A stretch of DNA of 64,000 nt from the NCBI GenBank assembly GCA_027563935.2, contig CM050454.1, forward strand, positions 76,528,596 to 76,592,595. The letters run 5' to 3'. Positions 32,897 through 46,200 of this stretch are shown here, in pieces (position 1 is the stretch's first letter; each line of letters begins with the position of its first letter). This stretch comes from Costus lasius (taxonomy: Eukaryota; Streptophyta; Magnoliopsida; Zingiberales; Costaceae). The notes beneath the pieces were generated by a model. That model was not told the origin of the DNA and made no database searches. It was given only the letters and a program-made list of their open reading frames with translations. Made by a program: the position numbers and the translations under genes.

Positions 32897-34527
32897 TTTG
32901 GGAAACCACGGGGTTTTAAAATTTTAATTACATGTACAGCGGAAGTAATCCCCGAAATAGGCCAGTCCCAAAAACCCAGAAGATCATGTCAAGCGAGGGA
33001 GTTGACATTGTGAGTAAGAGATGATACCTTCTAGCAATGCAAGGAGATGCCGACGTAGGCGCCCAACTGTGCACCCTCTATAGTCTTACTTACAACTGAT
33101 GCTTAAGTTCTCTTCTTCCACGCCCGGTGCTAGCCTCGGGAAGAAGAACCACACCGTAGGAGTCTCCCTTCACCACTTGCACCACCCACAAGAAAGGATG
33201 CACCACCCACAAGAAAGGATGCACCAAGGAAAGGAAGGGAAGGAGAGATGCCGCAAAGCCCTTATCTTACTTGCACCAAGAGGAGGAAGAAGATTGTTGC
33301 TTGTGGCTTTGATGGAAGATGACTTGCGCCAATGGTCACCTTGCTCTCGCCCCTAATGTTCACGCTAAGAGATGAATTCACATGCATGAAGGGGGCGGCA
33401 AGGAGATCATAATATAGGCCCACAGTTCTGGAGCTATGCGCCAATAAGGATTAAGGCATGCGGCTAGGTTAAAGGGAAGGCGGCGATTAGAGTTTACGGT
33501 AAAGGTAAGAATCAAAAGTCTTTCCTTATCTTCCTAACCCTAATTCTATATGCGCTAACCCTTTCCTAGTAAGCAAAAGGTTAGCCATAAACGTTCAAAG
33601 CTTGTCATAAGAAGCAAGCATATCTTCCATCACTTAGACCAAGTCTAAGCCAAAGAGGGGTTGCCTAATGAGGCAATGGCACCACTCTTAATCTAATTAG
33701 GATTCATATGCACCTAGGGACTTGCCAAGGACACCAAGAGGCTGCCATATATGTCCAAAGAATTTCCTTAAAAGGAAAACTTCCCCTATATGCATTTAGA
33801 CCATTTCCTCACACCCAAGGGTTTCCATAATGGGCTATAGGTGCCAATCCTACATGGATTAGGATTCCATGCACCTAACCTCCCCATTATGCCCCTTAAG
33901 CCCATGCATTAAATCCTTATGGCCCATTGGGCCATGCCATACTTCATTAAGCAAGCCGATTAAGCCATTGGACTCAATCCGATGCAACCCCAGTTAATAC
34001 TGGCTAACCATGGTTAACATAGGGTCAACTTGCCAAAAATGAAATTTAGCTCCAAAAGGTTTCTTCCATCTCATCAGGCTGATCGGCGCTGATGAAATAT
34101 CCTAAATAGATTCGAGTTATCAAATAACTCGATCATAAGGCTATCTAGTCAATACAAGAACTCGAGTGTTAAGGTGTGTAATCCTGTAGGTTCCTCTGAC
34201 GTTGGTAGTGATCAACTCATGTCATCACAAGCAGTAAGTGGCACCTAGCAGTGCATCGCTGCTACCTAATTCATTGGAATGCATATCAACATCGACATCC
34301 CCATCATTGCAACAAGGTACCAATGCATTACAGTTTCTTTGCCAAACTAATATCTGATTGGGTAAAGTGTGCCCCACTTTGTTTGTACCCAATCTCATAG
34401 TCATGACTAAATTATGCTTTCACCTAGGTATGGCTATACACATTCAGTCATGCATCCATATGGGGCCCATGGATACCAAGCTTCCCTCAGGAAGGAGCAA
34501 ATCCTATGTTTGTCCATTGATCTTTGA
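32897..34527 (-). repeat. F2: F-family copia LTR lacking its 5' end
   Basis: It aligns with the 5' LTR of B: the end motif (plus-strand TTGGGAAACCACGGGG), the TCTTCTTCCACGCCCGGTGC block at 33110, and the CAAGCTTCCCT...GTCCATTGA block at 34475-34522. Similarity stops at about 34527, where an unrelated segment begins. No primer site is seen next to it, so it is a solo or fragmentary LTR. The 141-codon frame at 34358-34783 crosses this junction and is not a gene. Confidence 0.75.
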
Positions 34528-35105
34528 CGACTCAAAAATTCATGGTAAATTTTATATTGATGATATAGTCTTTTTGAGTCATATTTATGCTCATTTGCTT
34601 GTTTTTAAACTTAAATTGGTCAATTGCTTCGAAATCTATACCTCTTTTATTTTTCATCATTTTCAAGTAAAAAAGGACCCAAATTCAAGAATTTTGAAAT
34701 ATTTAAAGGACAAAAATAGAATCAGGATGAAAAATGGAGCCCGAAGAACAAATTTAGAATTTTTGACCGTCACACCCCTGTGAAATTTGAAGTAAAAATT
34801 TCACAGGGGTGTGATTATAATATTTGGGGAAGAACAGAGTCACACGCTCGAGTCTTCCGCCGCCCTTTACATCCGATTTTTTTGACATAAAATTAGAAGA
34901 ATCCAAGACATAATCAGAAAATCTAAAAATGTAGGATTGTTCTATAAATCAAGGAGAGGATTCAACCCTATTATCGCTTATTTTCGTGGAGAAACGAGGG
35001 AGAAATCTAAGAAGGCGCTGCTAGGGCTTGGCCTCTCACTGAGAGGCGTAGAGGCCATCTCTGACGACAAAATTTTTAGGGAAACTTCGCCCAATGGAGG
35101 AGACG
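34528..35105. other. Unidentified segment hosting element H
   Basis: It begins TGACGACTC, which could be an LTR start, but no partner is visible. It contains an 18-bp perfect hairpin and a stretch resembling an untranslated leader. It continues after H at 55504. A 78-codon open frame at 34937-35173 runs into the LTR of H and is not convincing. Confidence 0.4.
34771..34813. repeat. Perfect 18-bp inverted repeat (hairpin)
   Basis: CACACCCCTGTGAAATTT (34771-34788), 7-nt loop GAAGTAA, AAATTTCACAGGGGTGTG (34796-34813). No T-run follows on either strand and this is plant DNA, so a bacterial-type terminator is not implied. Confidence 0.9.
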
Positions 35106-36575
35106 TGATACGATCCGCAAGTGCATGGATTTATCGAAGTAATAAAAAAGTTATCGTTCCCAATGAGGATTAGGCAGTTAATTACCAACTTCTAAACTTG
35201 TTTGAATATAGGGGAAATCAAGCAATGGGTTGTGTTGAACTCTAAGTACGAGCAATATCAGAAACAACGTTAAGGGGGTTTCAATTTCAAGAAGATCGGG
35301 ATGTTAGGGCTTCACCACACTGACGAATACGAATCAAGCAAAGATAGATCTTTGAATATAAAATATTTATAATGAAAGGAACTTTTCCTAATGTACAGAT
35401 TACCTCTTCCCGAAGTATAATCCGGTATTGAATTATGTTAACTCCCTACTCTCGTGACAGTTAACGTAACTAGACCCCTTAAGCTCTATGAAAAGCTTTG
35501 TATAGCCTTCAGACGAATCCAAACTACTCCCGTGATTGGATTTGTAGGTTCGATTAAAATAGATTCAACGTTGCTATTCACCTCCAGGTACTTCTCGCAA
35601 TGCCTAATACGCAATTATACGTGGCCAGTGTAAATTATGAACTACACACAATATCAATCAAATCATGATAACATAATCAAATAAAAAGAGTAAGAATACA
35701 GATTTACTCGTAAATGTCAGCGAGCTAAGCCCTTAATCCCGAAATAGGGTTTACTCGCTCATATTCTTAAAAGAAAGCATGTTTATATGATGAACAAGCA
35801 TGAATCTTCTAAAAATCGCAAGAAATTCACTAAGACAACAATTAAACTTGCTTCCCCTTGATTTGATGATGAAGAACAGACGATCAAACATGTCTTTTTG
35901 CATGGAATCTCGCCGGAATCCACTCGAAAATTGGAAATTCACCCTAGTCGCCGCCGCCGGTTGTCTTCGTCCAAAAAGCTCCCTTAACCCTAGAAAAATC
36001 TGATCTTTTATAGCTTGACCGGTTCGGAACCCATCAAGGAGCATTTCTGTAAAGTTTTGTTCAAATCTGGTTCGAATCGAGAAAGAATCGAGTGAAAAAC
36101 TCGACGGGCGAATGTTTTCACGGTCCGTAATAAGTTCACGGCCAAGGCCGTAAAAGCTTCTATGTGTACAGCTCTTTGTACATAGAAAGTTTCACGGACC
36201 ATGATGGATTCACGGCCTCACCCGTGAAAGTTTCTGTGCATTTCCATACTTAGCCATTTTTCGTCCTTTGCTCGAACGCAAAATTATGGCCGACCCAGAA
36301 TTACGGCTACGGCCGTAAATGTTGAATTTTTCACAATTTTCTCTCCAAATTTGACGTGTAAACTCGTGATCTCCTCGGGAATCATGCTGTGGCTTCAAAA
36401 CTCGTGAAATCCATCATTTTCATGTGTTTTTACCTGAATTTTCAATAAAACTGAGAAAAGTGAAGATTCTATGCCAAGTGAAGTAAAAAATACCAAATTA
36501 GCACAAAATCATGTAATTAAGCCTAAAATTTAGTATAAAATATTGGTAAATATGTGGTGTAAATACAACGCATCA
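35106..36575 (-). repeat. 3' LTR of element H (1470 bp)
   Basis: Plus-strand ends TGATACGATCC...CGCATCA. It contains several short palindromic blocks built on ACGGCCGTAAA and TTCACGG near 36110-36330, and a TATA box near 36006. It is homologous to 54026-55498. Confidence 0.9.
36004..36013 (-). promoter_or_regulatory. Candidate TATA box in 3' LTR of H
   Basis: Minus-strand CTATAAAAGATC lies between the palindrome cluster (upstream) and the GGGTTAAGGG leader start (downstream). The same arrangement is kept in the other LTR near 54931-54941. Confidence 0.5.
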
Positions 36576-38209
36576 AAACACCCTAGACTTAGAATTTTGC
36601 TTGTCCTCGAGCAATACATCAATATGTATAGAGAATGTAAAGATAAGGGGCACTCAATTATTCCTACATCAATAAAGTTCTTAGTCTACATTTCAGGCTA
36701 TTAACTTTTCATAACTTAATTAATTCAAGAGAGATCACAATAAAAATAAATCGTCAAGAATTTATAATCCAAGAAAGATAAAATTCACGATTCATGTCAT
36801 AATATTCATCTAACACGTTTCAAGTATCAAATACTTTCGAGCTTAATAAATCTTCTTTAATCAATAGATAGAGATTTACTTCAAGTCACTTGGTGAAACT
36901 ATAGATAAGAGATTTTCAATGCAATTTGGTCTTTAAACTATTATGTGCTATAACATTGTTTAAAATACACTACAGAGCAGTATAATTTAACTCATGGTTT
37001 CGATGTTAAGTCAACGGAGTCATCACTTAGCCTACAACTTTCTCTTTTTCTTCTTTTTTTTTCTTGTTCATTTTTTTATTCAGACTTGAGGAGTCTCTTT
37101 TTTTTTCAATCATGAGAAAGTCGACCAGTCATAACTCATAACCTCATATTATACAACCAGAGGAGTTGGAGCATCTCAAATTAGATATGTGTATCACCAA
37201 ATTTCTATCCATAGAAACTTTCTATCAACCAAAGAAAGATAAATTAAACTTAAAGTACAAAATTACTATGCACATGTCGTTTGCATGTATAACATTCAAT
37301 ATATAAATTTTATCAATACCAGAATCGAACTTACTCAACAATTTAAGTTTACATGAAATCTCAAAAATTTCCTAAGTCATCAAGTTGAATGCCCAAAAAG
37401 TTTTCCAAGTTCAAAATCGAGGATAAAAACAATCTGGTGTACCCTTAAAAATCATGAATATTTAAAATTCATCTCAATAAAACTTTGAAGGACTAGCAAA
37501 ACATGAAAAAGAATACCCTAGACTTAAATTGTTGCATGTGTATGAACATTAAAACAATGAAGGATTTCAGAAAATTTTTTTGCAAGAGTTCCCTTTGTAT
37601 TATTGGCTAAACCCTGTACAATTATATCAAAAGAATGAAACATGACTCAGAAAAATGCAGAAAATATACCAAATCAAGGATATTCAAATTTTACACGGTA
37701 AACAAGTTTCAAATACCAAATACCGTGTCATGTTTCTCTATCAAAATCACAGCTTACAGTTCAAAGTTATCATTCACTCTAAATTCCCAAGCATATATCA
37801 AAATTCATCTAAAATGCATAAATTCATCAATGCAGCATCAAAAACCATCAAAAAACATACCAGACATATGGTGAACATCAAGTATACACAAAACCATCCT
37901 ATTTATACCATGTTCAGCATCCTAAGGTCCAATACCATCATGTATGTACAATATCAACTCAAATATCAAATGCCAAGTAAAATACCAAAAATGAATCATA
38001 ATATATCAAGATACAACGCACACACACAAAGTAAGCATAAAAGCACTGTGTGGTCGTATATGTATCAAATCTACTAAATCCTGCTCGCAAATAGGGTAGA
38101 TGTGAGATATCATAGGTAATATCAAATAATAATATTAAATGCATAAGAATTAAATAAAGATACTCATAGAGTTTATCAGTCCGTCTCTGTATGCTCGGAA
38201 TCCTCCTCC
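36576..38209 (-). other. Non-coding 3' stretch of element H
   Basis: About 1.6 kb, AT-rich, with a pyrimidine-rich patch near 37035-37110. No convincing frame; the frame at 37655-38077 has low-complexity, AT-driven composition. The first 40 bp next to the LTR hold the purine tract and the CTCGAGGACAAGCAAAATTC block (minus strand), which is typical of the region just before the 3' LTR in Athila/Tat elements. Confidence 0.6.
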
Positions 38210-39892
38210 TCATCTCTGGTACGTCGTGTCGATGAAGACCGGAGACACCGCTGCAAATAGCTCTTCTATCACACGTAAAGACTCGAGTGTCCTCGACTGT
38301 CCCTGCTCAAGACGCGATATGTTGTCGCACATCCTCCACTGCTCGGCTAGTATCTGCTCTAGGGAAGAATCTGGCAGTGCTAATGTAGATGACCCGGCAG
38401 ATGTAGACGTCCTATCAGTGGCGGACAGCTCGACTGGAGGTATATGCTTTGAAATCATCGGCGGTGAAGGAGGTGAAGCTACCTCTCTAGGACCTCTCCC
38501 ATGTATGGGATCCGTGATCCAGTTCTGCTAAACGTGAACCATAGTACGGTTCATGTTCAGCAGCCTCATGGTAATATCAGTACCCCTGAACATCAGATGA
38601 TACGAGCTCCCAAGCCTTGTAATCATCTTAAAGGCGACGTAGGCATCCATATCCAGTCTGGGATTGCCCTTTGCCTCGTTCAACCCCGAGGGGTCAAAAT
38701 CGAGGGCAAGGGCAATGGTAGTAATTATGCCTCCCATAACCAAAACTCTTCTCCGCGCCCTAGCTACCTTATGAATTTGCTTCATGAGGTAAAACGGGGT
38801 GCTAGCATAGAATCCTATCAACATGGCCCATAAATAGAATAACTCTGAGGGTCTGACCATGCCGTCGCTATCTACCCTCCCAAAAATAGTATGCGCAAAT
38901 ACTCGATGTATGTATCTAAAAACTGGGCTGGATAAACATGTGGCTTTGCGGTCCTCGGATCAATTCCTCCCTCACCAGATATATCTCGCCAGAAAGTCCT
39001 ATCGGAGTACTCGCTTGGGCGATATATAGTACCGTCCGAGGGGAACCCAAATATATGACCAACCTGGTCAAGTGTAAGCATGTGGTCCCGGTTCCCCAAC
39101 CGGAACGACATCCTCACAGGATCACTGTCATCATAGTTGCACAATGTAATCTGGACAGAGCTAAAAAACTCTAATGTTAGTTGTACATCAGTGGGATTTC
39201 TCTGATAATAAAAATCCTGCCACCCTATGTTCGTGAACATCCACTAGACGTCATCGAACAATCCTAGGGACTGTAGTGACTGGTCATCCCAATATTTCAT
39301 GCTAAGTACTCCCCGAGTAGAGATAGCATGGTATCTCCTCTCCTGCTCTCTACTCTGGTATCTGATCTGTCATGGGTAATGAGTAAGAATAGGGGGTGCT
39401 GATCGCACGCATCTCCTCTCTGATATCTCAGGCTCGGGAATAGTAGGAGACGGCTCAGATGATGATGGCTTAGAAGATATAGCATGCAAATGCCCTAAAG
39501 ATAACTCTGGGGAAGGTAAATGTATCTCAAGTGATGGTGCAGGTGATGCTAATGCTGGTGCAGTGACTGGCACCTCAAATGTTGTAGGTGTTGGCTCAAA
39601 AATAACAAAAGGCTCTTGTGCAACAGAAGGTGGAGAATGGTGTATCAACCTCATCTGCAACACTCTTAGTATCAACCGCATCTATCAACAGAAGGTGGAG
39701 AATGGTGTATCAACCTCAAATGCTAAGGGTGTGCTAGGAGCTGAGGGTGCCCTCTTAGTATCAACCTCATCTGCAACACTCGGATACTCCCATGGTGTAT
39801 CAGAAGGAGGATACAAATTGAATGGGATCTGAGACTCCACGGTTGACATCTATGCTAGCTCGAATCTATGCAGGAGCACTCCATGAACCATC
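38210..39892 (-). pseudogene. Athila-ORF-like protein of H, main part (broken)
   Basis: Pieces in several frames make up one former gene. The N-terminal third (39848-39370) is rich in Pro, Ser, Glu and Thr, with a 33-bp duplication (39621 and 39686). The middle piece (39240-38872) has NIGWQDFYYQRNPT, LTLEFFSS and FGFP segments that recall the plant 'ATHILA ORF-1' family. The next piece (38860-38528) continues with LFYLWAMLIGFYAS and ALALDFDP. The C-terminal piece (38458-38210) has a LEQILAEQWRMCDNISRLEQ stretch with coiled-coil character. The gene lies where Athila elements carry their third, env-position ORF. Its role is unknown; I see no clear signal peptide. The first codons lie at 50671-50765, across copia K. 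Confidence 0.6.
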
Positions 39893-42800
39893 TGAAAGTC
39901 CCCTTCAAGGGGGAGCAAAACCCTAAAGTGGCGCATGTAAATTCTTTTCGGCAGCGGAATTAGGGTTTTATAAGGATCTTTTGCATGCCATGTGATCAAC
40001 ATCAACAGCTTATATAGATGAAAAGGATTCATACCATAGCTATTAGTTCGAATGGCGTCTTGGAAGAAGAGATCGAAAGGGGTCTCCTCCACAAGATGCG
40101 CACACAAGATGAGAAGTAGCTTTCTTCTTGTCGCTCCTTGTGCTAGCAAGGATCTCCAAGTGCCCCTTGTCGCGTGAAGGAGATTTTTTTTGAGAGAGAG
40201 GACCTTGCTGGCCGAATTTTCCTCTTGGCGTGAAGAGCACCCAAGACGAGAGAGGAAGAGGCTAGAGAGGCGTTCGAACGTGGGAGCGTTTTCCTCTAGC
40301 AAAATGCCTTCCCAAAATAGCAAGTTTTAAGTTCACTTAAAACCTCCTATTAAACCATCGAAAACTCCTCTTGCCTTTGAACCATACGTTCACATAAGTG
40401 AACCGGTTCAAATCAATTTGGTTTAGATGCATTTGGTTCAAAGACCAAATCAAACCAGCCCAAGCCTTGGCCTAGATCTCATTGAACCAATGGTTCAAGA
40501 TCTAACCGTTGATCTCTTGATCTCACTGATCTAGCGTCACTACTCTCGATCGAAGCTTACCGATCTCAAGCCCTAATCAATCAAACATGATCAGACCAGA
40601 TCTCACTTACAATCAGAGTTTAAACTCCTTTAAACTGAACCAAAACAATTCAGTCCACACGATCTGACTTAAGTAAGCCATATCATCAAATTGTGCGACC
40701 CTAAGGGTTTCCTTTAAATGTCGGTAACGATAACTTACGTTATCACGATCAGTGAGGGGTATCTAGCAACACATCACTGTCTCCCGATATAAAGGAAAGA
40801 GTCTTCCAAGACTACACCCAAACCACAGCACAAGTGTGAATCCACTTCACTAAGCATACATGTTTCCTTTGCCACTGGATGTTCTTTCTGGACAAGCGTG
40901 TCAAGCCTGTAACTCCAATATGATGAGCATGATTAGATCAGATGAACATAGTCACCTGGGTATGGCCATACACTTTCTCAATCACCTCATCCAGGGGGGC
41001 CCTTTAGAACATCACACTCCAAACAAGGAGACGGCAATCCTATATCTATCACTAGTGTCCTAACCTGACTCATGATCATTATCCAAGATAGTCTATTGTT
41101 GGGGTATGCCCTTAAGGCTAATGTTTGAGGCCTTGGGATTGTATTAGTATCATGTAATAAACTCTTAAGTTTATAAAGGCATGGTTATTATTCAGGTTGT
41201 TACCTTGTCTGCTGTAATAAGTGTACTTCTGAATAATGTCTCAAAGCTGTTCAGCTAGGCTGACAGGCTATATGTCCTTAGTCGAGATATCTTGGTGAAC
41301 ATGAGACAGCCTTGATATGATTGAGACTAATATGAGTGCTAATCTTATAGGATGCTTCGAGCATGGAATAAGATGTAGACTCATGGGTACATTGGATGTA
41401 CTGGACAGACCCTACTGGGATATTCCATTGCTTGTCACAATGTGAATAATCCTTGTAAGCAGCAAGTGGCACATGTCCTTTGACTTGAGATCACTTGTGT
41501 TTCTAAATGATGATTGTCATTGTCTTGAGGTAGTTCAATATCATTTGAAACATAATGATTATAGACTATCTTGGATGGTGAGCTTGAATCAGGTTAGGAC
41601 ACTAGTGATAGACATAGGATTGCCGTCTCCTTGTTTAAGGAGTGTGATGTTCTAAAGGGCCCCCTTATGAGATGATTGAGATAGTGTATGGCCATACCCA
41701 GATGACTATGTGCATCTGATCTAATCATGCTCATCGTATTGGAGTTACAGGCTTGACATGCTTGTCCAATAAGAACATCCAGTGGTAAAGGACATATGTA
41801 TGCCTTGTGAATTGAGTCACACTTGTGCTATGGTTTGGGAGTAGTCTTGGAAGACTCTTTCCTTTATATCGGGAGACAGTGATGTGTTGCTAGATACCCC
41901 TCACTGATCGTGATAACGTAAGTTATCGTTACCGACATTTAGAGGAAACCCTCAGGGTCGCACAATTTGGTGATATGGCTTACTTAAGTCAGATCGTATG
42001 GACTGGATTCTTTGAGTTCAGATTAAAGGGATTTAATCTCTGATTGTAAGTGAGATCTGGTCTGATCATGTTTGATTGATTAGGGCTTGAGATCGGTAAG
42101 CTTCGATCGAGAGAGGTGATGCTAGATCGGAGAGATCAGGGGCATCAGGAGATGAACGGTTAGATCATAAGCCTTGGGGTTCGATTTGGTCTAGACCAAG
42201 TGGCTTGAGCTATTTCGGTTTGGTTTGATGAACCAAAGCCGATTTGACATTTTGGATTGAACCGGTTCACAAATATGAACGCTTGGTTCAATGCCAAAAT
42301 GCGTTTTGGGTTGGCTTGAACGCATGGCTTGATTGACTTCCATTTATGGAAAGTCATCAAGGGCCGATTTTGCTTCAATGCCAAAACGCTTATGCGTTGA
42401 GCTCCTCACTTCAACGCCTTGATTCCTTTCGAGGTGTGGTTGACGAAGGTGTGGAGTAGACATCCAAGAGAAGCTCTCGGCCGAACGGATTCATCTCATC
42501 AAACCCTTTCCATTCGACAAGATAAGGCTTGGGTGTCTTGCTAGCACAAGAGATCTCAAGGAAGTGAGCATCTTCATCTTGTGTGTGGACTTGTGGAGGA
42601 GACCTAATTTGATCTCTTCTTCCAAGCCGAATTCCAAGCCTATGGCGTTGGTATGATTTCTCATAACTTAAGTTGATCATATAGTTTCATATGCGATTTT
42701 GAAACCCTATTTTCCGCCATGCATGCTAGATGCGCATGATTAGGGTTTCCCCCCCCCCTTTATGTTAGGGGTTCCTTCATCTATAACCATTATGTTTCAA

Positions 42801-43249
42801 ATGATATTGAACTACCTCAAAACAATGACAATCATCATTTAGAAACACAAGTGATCTCAAGTCAGAGGACATGTGCCACTTGTTGCAAACAAGGATTAGT
42901 CACATTGTGACAAGCAATTGAATATCCTAGTAGGGTCTGTCCAGTACATCCAATGTACCCATGAGTCTACATCTTATTCCATGCTCGAAGCATCCTATAA
43001 GATTAGAACACATATTAGTCTCAATCATATCAAGGCTGTCTCATGTTCACCAAGATATCTCGACTAAGGACATTACAGCATGTCAGCCAAGCTGAACAGC
43101 ATTGAGACATTATTCAGATGCACACTTATTGCAGCAGACAATGTAACAAACTGAACAACAACCATTGCCTTTATAAACATGAGAGTTTATACATGATACT
43201 GAAAGAATCCCAAGGCCTCAAACATTATCCTTAAGGGCATACCCCAACA
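39893..43249 (-). repeat. 3' LTR of element K, split by solo LTR L
   Basis: Parts 39893-41096 and 42785-43249, about 1669 bp together. It lacks 9 bp near 40520 relative to the other LTR of K (GATGCTTTT missing after CTCTT). Minus-strand start TGTTGGGGTATGCCC at 43249. Confidence 0.9.
41097..42779 (+). mobile_element. Solo LTR L of family 1
   Basis: 1683 bp, TGTTGGGGTATGC...GGGGTTCCTTCA, with TSD TCTAT (41092-41096 and 42780-42784). It is inserted opposite to K, at position 466-470 of its LTR. It contains a run of ten C near 42750. Confidence 0.93.
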
Positions 43250-43269
43250 ATCTCCCACTTGCACTTAAT

Positions 43270-46200
43270 CTAATGGTTGAGAAATCTCAAACCCATATTA
43301 TTACAGTGCTTCTCATGCTTCTGCTGCGCCAGAGGCTTGGTAAGCGGGTCAGCCAGATTGTCATCTGTATGAACCTTGCAGATTTTGATCTCACCACGAT
43401 CAATGATCTCCCGGATCAAGTGAAACCGTCTCTGTATGTGCTTGGACTTCTGGTGCGACCGTGGTTCCTTTGCTTGTGCGATTGCTCTAGTGTTATCGCA
43501 GAAGATAACCAAAGGATCTGCACTCGAAGGAACAACACCAAGTTCTTGAACGAACTTACGAATCCACACTGCCTCCTTGGATGCTTCCGAGGCTGCAACA
43601 TACTCGGGTTCTGTTGTGGAATCAGCAACGATAGACTGTTTGAAACTTTTCCACACCACTGCTCCACCATTCAAGCTAAAAACATAGCCTGATTGCGATC
43701 GGAAATCATCCTGGTCAGATTGGAACGAAGCGTCAGTATATCCTTCAATACTGAGTTCTTCCTGACCTCCATATATCAAGAACATATCTTTGGTCCTCCG
43801 AAGATATTTCAAAATGTTCTTGACCGCAATCCAGTGCGCCTGACCTGGATTACTTTGGAATCGACTGGTCATGCTTAACCCGTAAGCGACGTCTGGGTGA
43901 GTACATAACATCGCATACATAATGGACCCAATAGCCGAAGCATAAGGCGTATTGTCCATTTCATCTTTCTCAGTCTGTGTTTGTGGACACTGACTCTTTG
44001 AAAGATTCAGACCATGTCTGACTGGAAGATATCCTCTTTTAGAATTCTCTAAATGGAATCTCTCCAGGACTTTATCGATGTAAGTACTTTGGCACAGCCC
44101 GAGAAGCCTCTTAGATCTATCTCTGTAGATCTTCACACCTAATACATAGGCTGCTTCTCCTAGATCTTTCATCCGGAAACATTTTCTTAACCATGCTTTA
44201 ACAGCATGTAGTTCAGGAATATTGTTTCCAATGATTAAGATATCATCGACGTAGAGGACTAGGAAAGTAATCACACTCCCACTAAACCTCTTATATACAC
44301 ACGGGTCATCTTCATTCTTGATGAAACCAAATTCACATATTGATTCATCAAAACGAATATTCCAGCTTCTAGATGCTTGCTTAAGTCCATAAATGGACTT
44401 CTTCAACTTGCATATTTTATGACGATCTGATGGATTAGTGAAACCTTCAGGTTGTGTCATATACACATCCTCATCCAGTTTTCCATTAAGGAAAGCGGTT
44501 TTCACATCCATTTGCCAGATCTCATAATCGTAATATGCTGCTATCGCAAGAATAATCCGAATAGACTTGAACATGGCTACAGGAGAGAAAGTTTCATCAT
44601 AATCTATCCCGTAGATTTGTTTGAATCCTATCGCTACTAGCCTGCCTTTATAGGTAACCACGTTACCGTCCATGTCAATCTTCTTCTTGAAGATCCATTT
44701 ACAGCCTATAGGGATTACTCCCGGAGGCGGATCAACCAAATCCCAGACTTGATTATCTGACATGGAGTCCATCTCGGCTCGCATAACTTCAAGCCATCTA
44801 GCTGACTCCGGTCCACTGACCGCATCCGCATAAGTGAGGGGTTCATCATGATCAATGATGTAGACTCCGTCATAGCGCTTAGGCTGTCGACAGATCCTTC
44901 CCGATCTACGCGGTTCCCGTGATATCTGAGCCTCAGGTTGTTCAATAACCTGTTCTACTGGCTCAGGCTCATCCAATTGTGCTTGACTACTTTGTCCTTC
45001 CTCTGGATTCTCATCCAGTTTTATTTCTCTCCCACTGGCTTCTTGCAGAAGAAACTCCTTCTCAAGAAAAATAGCCATCCGAGCAACAAATACTTTGTTC
45101 TCTTTGGGATTGTAGAAATAATAACCCTTAGTTTCCTTAGGGTAACCGACAAAGATGCATTTCTCAGATCTGCTCTCTAGTTTCCCAGAGGCGAGCTTTT
45201 TGACATAAGCCTCGCAACCCCATATCTTAATGAATGTCAAGCTCGGCTGTTTCCCATACCATAACTCATATGGAGTCTTTGAAACTGCCTTGGATGGCAC
45301 TCAGTTTAGTACCTTTGCAGCTGTTTCCAGTGCAAATCCCCAAAAGGAGTAAGGTAGAGTAGCCTGACTCATCATAGAACGAACCATATCCAGTAAGGTT
45401 CTGTTCCTCCTCTCGGACACACCATTCCATTGAGGTGTTCCTGGTGGAGTGAGCTGTGAGATAATCCCATACTCCTTCAGATAGTCAGTAAACTCTCGAC
45501 TTAGGTATTCACCACCTCGATCTGAATGAAGTGCCTTGATATTCCGGCCTAGCTGATTTTGTACTTCATTTTTGAACTCTTTGAACTTGTCAAAAGATTC
45601 ACATTTATGTCTCATTAGATAGACATAACCATACCTACTGAAATCATCAGTAAAGGTAATGAAGTATGAATAGCCACCTCTGGCATGAAGTATGAATAGC
45701 CACCTCTGGCATGTTTACTAAATCATCAGTAAACCTGAAGCCCTTTGACCTTTATGACGAAAAGGAGCCTTCGTCATTTTACCCATTAAACAAGCTTTGC
45801 ATGTATCAATCTCCTCATAGGAGAATGATCCCAGCAGTCCATGATCATGCAACCGCTTAATGCGTTTCTTATTAATATGGCCTAAACGACTATGCCATAG
45901 CAAGGTGCTGTCATCAGCATACTTGGCTTTCTTATTATCAATGTTTTGTATAGAACATTCCATGTCCAACATGAATAACCCATTGTTAATTGACCCAGTA
46001 GCATAAACAATATTATCAAGAGAAAGATAACACTTTGAAGTCTTGCATTCAAAGGAAAACCCTTTCCTGACAAGAGCAGGAATAGAGATAATATTCTTGG
46101 TAATGCTAGGTACAAAATAACAATTGTTCAGTTCTAATACAAGTCCAGATGGTAATGAGATGTAATATTCTCCTACAGCAACAGCAGCAACCCGTGCCCC

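Noticed and set aside
34358..34783. 141-codon open frame
   Set aside because: It crosses the junction between LTR fragment F2 and an unrelated segment at about 34527, so it is a chance fusion.
37655..38077. 140-codon plus-strand frame in the 3' stretch of H
   Set aside because: AT-driven, low-complexity composition, no recognisable domain, antisense to the element.
42749..42760. Poly-C run as a biological signal
   Set aside because: Similar C/G runs occur at the ends of several family-1 LTRs and at 19610. They look like slippage or sequencing-prone homopolymers.
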